Source: Elusimicrobia bacterium RIFCSPLOWO2_01_FULL_54_10 (GTDB lineage: Bacteria; Elusimicrobiota; Elusimicrobia; 2-02-FULL-39-32). From it: DNA of 9,635 bases. The notes beneath the pieces were generated by a model. That model saw only the letters and a list, made by a program, of their open reading frames with translations, was not told the DNA's origin and searched no databases. Position 1 is the stretch's first letter; each line of letters starts with the position of its first letter. Below, in pieces: positions 6,571 to 9,635 of this stretch. Both the position numbers and the translations under genes were made by a program. Where the stretch lies: the NCBI GenBank assembly GCA_001799975.1, contig MGUQ01000035.1, forward strand, positions 1 through 9,635, given 5' to 3'.

Positions 6571-7974
6571 ATGGGAAAAAGTTTATTAGACAAAGTCTGG
6601 GACGCGCACAAGGTGCGCACTCTGCCCTCGGGCAAAGACCAGGTTTTTATCGGGCTTCATTTGATCCATGAAGTCACGAGCCCGCAGGCCTTCGCCATGA
6701 TCCGCGAAAAGGGCTGGAAAGTCATGTATCCGCAAAACACTTTCGCCACGGTGGACCACATCGTGCCCACGCAAAATCAGGCGCGCCCTTTTGCAGATCC
6801 TCTCGCCGAAGAAATGATGCAGGCTCTTGAGAAGAACACAAAAGAGTTCGGCATAAAAATGTTCGATTTCGCCACGAAAAAGCAGGGTATTGTCCATGTC
6901 ATCGGGCCAGAAATGGGCCTCACAAAACCCGGCATGACCATCGCCTGCGGAGATTCCCACACCAGCACGCACGGCGCTTTTGGTTCTTTGGCATTCGGTA
7001 TCGGCACCACACAGATTCGCGATCTTTTAGCCACGCAGACCCTGGCGCTTTCGAAACCCAAACTGCGCAGAATTTCAATCACGGAAAAACTGGGCAAGGG
7101 CGTTTTCGCCAAAGATGTCATCCTGGCTATCATCCGCAAGCTCGGCGTGAACGGCGGCATCGGGCATTGCTACGAATACGGTGGGGCCGTGCTGGACGGC
7201 ATGACCATGGAAGAGCGCCTCACCATCTGCAATATGTCTATTGAGGGCGGCGCGCGCATCGGCTATGTCAATCCGGACAAGACAACTTTTGAATATCTGA
7301 AAGGGCGGGAATTGTCGCCCAAAGGCAAAGAATTTGATAACGCAACGACTTGGTGGTCCTCTATGGCGTCGGACGCAAATGCTCGTTATAATGACAAAGT
7401 GGAGATGGACGGCTCCAAAATCGAGCCCATGGTGACTTGGGGAATCAATCCGGGCCAGTCGGTGGGCGTGGGGGAAAATCTACCCAATCCCGAATCCTTG
7501 CCGGTCAACGATCGTGAAACCGCCAGCGAGGCCTATGAACACATGTCCTTGAAACCGGGCCAACCCATCCGCGGTACGGAAATCAATGTTGCATTCATTG
7601 GATCCTGCACGAATTCCAGAATTTCAGACCTGCGCGAAGCGGCCAAAGTGGCGCAAGGCCGCCAAGTGGCCAAGGGCGTGCGCGCGTTCGTGGTGCCGGG
7701 CTCCCAGCAGGTGGACTTGGCCGCCCGCAAGGAAGGGCTGGATAAAATTTTCACGGAAGCGGGCTTTGACTGGCGCAATGCCGGCTGTTCCATGTGCCTG
7801 GCCATGAATCCGGACAAGCTGAAAGGCCGCGAAATCAGCGCGTCTTCCAGCAACCGCAACTTCAAAGGACGACAGGGATCGGCCACGGGCCGCACTCTGC
7901 TCATGAGCCCGGCCATGGTCGCTGCCGCCGCCATCAACGGCAAAGTAACGGATGTGAGGGAATTAATGAAATGA
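6571..7974 (+). CDS. leuC: 3-isopropylmalate dehydratase large subunit LeuC
   Basis: This 467-residue aconitase-superfamily subunit pairs with LeuD to isomerise 2-isopropylmalate to 3-isopropylmalate in leucine synthesis. It aligns end to end with E. coli LeuC (466 residues): HEVTSPQAF near residues 33-41, [30 protein letters not shown] and AFGIGT. The [4Fe-4S] cysteines are C346 in IGSCTNSR and C406 and C409 in [21 protein letters not shown], near the C-terminus, is typical of LeuC. Presence of the VTWG-x-NPGQ segment and the proteobacterial length favour LeuC over the shorter archaeal/homoaconitase-like subfamily. The ATG lies 6 bases after the sdhB stop; no ribosome site is close, so reinitiation after sdhB is likely. 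Its TGA overlaps leuD as ATGA. No leuA or leuB lies in the window. Confidence 0.94.
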   Translation: MGKSLLDKVWDAHKVRTLPSGKDQVFIGLHLIHEVTSPQAFAMIREKGWKVMYPQNTFATVDHIVPTQNQARPFADPLAEEMMQALEKNTKEFGIKMFDFATKKQGIVHVIGPEMGLTKPGMTIACGDSHTSTHGAFGSLAFGIGTTQIRDLLATQTLALSKPKLRRISITEKLGKGVFAKDVILAIIRKLGVNGGIGHCYEYGGAVLDGMTMEERLTICNMSIEGGARIGYVNPDKTTFEYLKGRELSPKGKEFDNATTWWSSMASDANARYNDKVEMDGSKIEPMVTWGINPGQSVGVGENLPNPESLPVNDRETASEAYEHMSLKPGQPIRGTEINVAFIGSCTNSRISDLREAAKVAQGRQVAKGVRAFVVPGSQQVDLAARKEGLDKIFTEAGFDWRNAGCSMCLAMNPDKLKGREISASSSNRNFKGRQGSATGRTLLMSPAMVAAAAINGKVTDVRELMK

Positions 7975-8570
7975 AAATAAATTCAGTTTCCGGCCGCGGA
8001 CTGCCATTGCCCGGCAATGACATCGACACGGACCGCATCATCCCCGCGCGATATCTGAAATGCGTCACTTTCGACGACTTGGGACAATACGCTTTTTATG
8101 ACGTGCGCTTTGATGAGAACGACAAGCCCAAAGACCATCCGTTCAATGATCCGCGCTACAAAGGCGCTTCCATTCTCATCGTGGGCCGCAATTTTGGCTG
8201 CGGCTCCTCGCGCGAGCACGCGCCCCAGTCCATCAAACGCTTCGGCATCAACGCGATTGTGGGAGTTTCTTTCGCGGAAATTTTCGCGGACAACTGCACG
8301 GCCATCGGAATCCCCGCTGTGACGGCGGAGCAGGGAGACATCGACAATCTCATGAATTTTGTCAAAGACGACCCCGCCTGCGACATGACCGTGGATTTAA
8401 ACAAAAACGAAGTTGCCTACGGCGATTTTCAAATTTCCATCCGCCTCCCGGAACAGTCGCGGAGCGCTCTGGTGAACGGTTCCTGGGACAGCACGGCCGA
8501 GCTCCTTTCCGCAAAGGACCGCATACAAGAAACGGCGTCGAAACTTCCCTACAACAACAATTTTAGTTAG
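7971..8570 (+). CDS. leuD: 3-isopropylmalate dehydratase small subunit LeuD
   Basis: This 199-residue small (swivel-domain) subunit is the partner of LeuC. It shows [16 protein letters not shown] (residues about 17-32), the hallmark [14 protein letters not shown] in the middle, and [12 protein letters not shown], with a length typical of the long, proteobacterial-type LeuD (about 200 residues) rather than the short 160-residue thermophile/archaeal type. The Ser and Arg of the SSREH segment correspond to the substrate-binding and catalytic residues of the aconitase swivel domain. The start at 7971 is fixed by homology and by the 4-base ATGA overlap with leuC; GAGG lies 10 or so bases upstream inside leuC. 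Upstream open frame is only a shadow of leuC. The C-terminal tail (about 160-199) is less conserved. The HU-family gene follows after 21 bases. Confidence 0.94.
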   Translation: MKINSVSGRGLPLPGNDIDTDRIIPARYLKCVTFDDLGQYAFYDVRFDENDKPKDHPFNDPRYKGASILIVGRNFGCGSSREHAPQSIKRFGINAIVGVSFAEIFADNCTAIGIPAVTAEQGDIDNLMNFVKDDPACDMTVDLNKNEVAYGDFQISIRLPEQSRSALVNGSWDSTAELLSAKDRIQETASKLPYNNNFS

Positions 8571-8591
8571 AATGACTCACTTGGGGGTGTT

Positions 8592-8897
8592 ATGAAGAAA
8601 AAAGACCTCGTCCTGTCCGTCTCTGAGCGCGCCCGCGTGAGCCATTCCGTGGCCAACCGGGTGATCAAGTCTCTTGTTAAAACCATCGCCGGGTCCCTGG
8701 AAGCGGGAGACCGCATCACCTTGTCCGGCCTGGGCACTTTCCGCACCAAGGCCCGCAAGGCCAAGCCTGCCAGAAATTTGCAAACCGGTGAGAGCGTTTA
8801 TCTGCCCGCCGGCAAGAAGATTTCTTTCAAGCCGAGCCTTTCCTTCAAGCGGCTTCTAAAAACCAAGCCGGACGCCGATAATGCTTCGCTGAACTGA
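8592..8897 (+). CDS. HU/IHF-family DNA-binding protein lacking the intercalating proline
   Basis: This 101-residue basic protein has the HU/IHF fold: N-terminal helices (residues 3-38, KKDLVLSVSERARVS), the GLGTFRTKARKA beta segment (46-57), and the DNA-binding arm with RNLQTGE at 61-67, followed by PAGKKISFKPS (72-82). HU proteins bend and compact DNA as dimers. In nearly all relatives the arm reads RNPxTG and Pro63 intercalates in the minor groove; here codon 63 is TTG (Leu). The final 12 residues are an extra tail beyond the usual 90. The ribosome site is good (GGGGGTG at 8583-8589, 2 bases or so before ATG, with the G run 4 bases away). The TGA shares one base with the next ATG. It may be a chromosomal HU homologue or a specialised paralogue; this window alone cannot tell. 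Confidence 0.9.
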   Translation: MKKKDLVLSVSERARVSHSVANRVIKSLVKTIAGSLEAGDRITLSGLGTFRTKARKAKPARNLQTGESVYLPAGKKISFKPSLSFKRLLKTKPDADNASLN

Positions 8898-9196
8898 TGG
8901 AAAAAGTTAAAATCCGGGGGCTGGTCCGCATCGCGGGCTGGATATTCCATGTCTGGGGCGGCCTCGTGGCCTTCAAAGGGCTTTACGACTCATTTTTCGG
9001 AGAACCCGAAGCCAATCTCTATTCGCCGGAAAAATGGGAGTTCGTCACCCAGGAGCAGTGGCTGCGCTGGAGCGGTTTTGAAATCGCTTACGGTTTGGCC
9101 TGCATCGGTTTGGGCTTCGCCTGCTGGGAAGCTGCCAAGCGTTTGCCCGATTGGGTGGAACGCGCCAAGCAAACTCCCGACCCCAACTTCTCTTAA
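8897..9196 (+). CDS. Small two-helix membrane protein of unknown function
   Basis: This 99-residue protein is not recognised as any named family. Two hydrophobic segments are visible, about residues 9-30 (LVRIAGWIFHVWGGLVAFKG) and 59-80 (SGFEIAYGLACIGLGFACWE), joined by an acidic, Trp-rich loop (residues 31-58, with Trp at 47, 55 and 58). Positive charges at the N-terminus (K3, K5, R7, R11) and after helix 2 (K81, R82) predict both ends in the cytoplasm and the loop outside. The ATG overlaps the HU-family stop by one base (TGATG), no ribosome site is seen, and codon use looks like that of its neighbours, all of which support a real, coupled gene. The next gene starts 12 bases after its stop. 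No enzymatic residues or motifs can be pointed to. Confidence 0.72.
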   Translation: MEKVKIRGLVRIAGWIFHVWGGLVAFKGLYDSFFGEPEANLYSPEKWEFVTQEQWLRWSGFEIAYGLACIGLGFACWEAAKRLPDWVERAKQTPDPNFS

Positions 9197-9208
9197 AAAC
9201 TCATTCCC

Positions 9209-9635
9209 ATGAAGGAGCCCTCGCAAAAGCTTTCCTCCCTTCCGCCGTACCTCTTTTCGCGCATCAGCCAGCTGAAACTCGAGGCGCACGCAAAAAATCT
9301 GGATGTGATTGATTTGGGTATGGGCAATCCGGATCTGCCCACGCCGCCGCACATCATCGAGAGGTTGGTGGAATCCGTCAAGGACCACCCCAGCACACAC
9401 CGCTATCCGCAGGCCAAAGGCATGCCCAAATTCCGCGCCGCTGTCGCAGAATGGATGGATTCTCGCTTTGGGGTCAAAGTGAATCCTAACAATGAAGTTC
9501 TAGCTCTGGTGGGGTCCAAAGAAGGCATCGCGCATTTGTGCATGGCCTACATGAACCCGGGCGATGTGGCGCTCGTGGGCAACCCGGGATACCCGGTCCA
9601 TTTCAACGGAGTTTTTTTGGCGGGGGGGACCGTGG
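9209..9635 (+). CDS. Class I/II PLP-dependent aminotransferase, DapL/AlaC-like (3' end missing)
   Basis: The frame is open from ATG 9209 to the window edge, giving 142 residues, about one third of a 390-420-residue enzyme. Fold-type I aminotransferase landmarks appear in order: LPPYLFSRISQLK (11-23), DLGMGNPDLPTPPHII (35-50, with the substrate-contacting G-N-P-D), the Y66 region (HRYPQAKGMPKFR), GSKEGIAHL (102-110, the PLP-phosphate-contacting turn) and GNPGYPVHFNG (124-134). GSKEGIAHL with GYPVH is characteristic of the LL-diaminopimelate aminotransferase / alanine and aspartate aminotransferase group. The PLP-binding lysine lies beyond the window, so specificity (lysine pathway, alanine or aspartate) is open. 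No Shine-Dalgarno sequence is seen in front of the ATG, and it follows the small membrane protein by 12 bases. Confidence 0.88.
   Translation, partial: MKEPSQKLSSLPPYLFSRISQLKLEAHAKNLDVIDLGMGNPDLPTPPHIIERLVESVKDHPSTHRYPQAKGMPKFRAAVAEWMDSRFGVKVNPNNEVLALVGSKEGIAHLCMAYMNPGDVALVGNPGYPVHFNGVFLAGGTV

Noticed and set aside
7794..7970. Upstream extension of the leuD frame, adding 59 residues
   Set aside because: It is an out-of-frame reading of the leuC 3' end; LeuD homology begins just after the ATG at 7971.
1..9635. Defence, phage, CRISPR, transposon or tRNA content
   Set aside because: No repeats with spacers, inverted terminal repeats, integrase or transposase motifs, or tRNA-like cloverleafs were seen; all coding space is explained by envelope and metabolic genes.

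Overview
The window is a compact, wholly plus-strand stretch of chromosome from a diderm (Gram-negative-type) bacterium. It holds eleven protein genes: nine complete and one cut at each edge. Two outer-membrane beta-barrel proteins show that the cell has an outer membrane. The DNA looks moderately GC-rich, and base use looks even across the window, with no mobile elements, RNA genes or repeats seen. The barrel-coiled-coil-LysM protein, a type A-like succinate dehydrogenase and a DapL-like aminotransferase would fit an uncultured or candidate diderm phylum (for example Omnitrophota or Elusimicrobiota), but this placement is a guess that the sequence alone does not settle.

Layout. (1) Positions 1-3367 are an envelope block: the 3' part of an outer-membrane barrel protein with a periplasmic coiled coil and LysM tail, an inner-membrane flippase-like (LPG-synthase TM region/YbhN-like) protein, and a POTRA-less Omp85/BamA-type barrel whose start overlaps the flippase stop as ATGA. 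(2) Positions 3389-6564 are sdhC-sdhD-sdhA-sdhB, a complete four-subunit succinate:quinone oxidoreductase. Its genes overlap by 8, 1 and 1 bases. Both anchor subunits carry two candidate heme-ligand histidines, and the quinone-site residues differ from the E. coli enzyme, which points to an actinobacterial-like, two-heme, probably menaquinone-linked enzyme. (3) Positions 6571-8570 are leuC-leuD, the two subunits of 3-isopropylmalate dehydratase, following sdhB by only 6 bases and overlapping each other by 4. (4) Positions 8592-9635 hold an HU/IHF-family DNA-binding protein lacking the usual intercalating proline, a two-helix membrane protein of unknown function, and the 5' part of a class I/II PLP aminotransferase.

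How the genes work together. From sdhC onward the longest gap is about 21 bases, so sdhCDAB-leuCD-HU-orf-aminotransferase could be one transcript, or at least sdhCDAB-leuCD. SdhCDAB links the TCA cycle to the quinone pool, LeuCD isomerises 2- to 3-isopropylmalate for leucine synthesis, and the aminotransferase probably belongs to amino-acid synthesis (lysine/diaminopimelate, alanine or aspartate). The envelope genes upstream are probably a separate unit. The AT-rich 21-base gap at 3368-3388 is the only place where a promoter-like pair could be seen.

There is no gene-free stretch over 300 bases; the longest is the 65-base gap at 931-995, where nothing was recognised apart from a short Shine-Dalgarno-like AGGG before the next start. 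No convincing terminator hairpin was seen anywhere. Most of the window is ordinary housekeeping metabolism; no clearly new system was found, and the points worth a second look are set out as findings.
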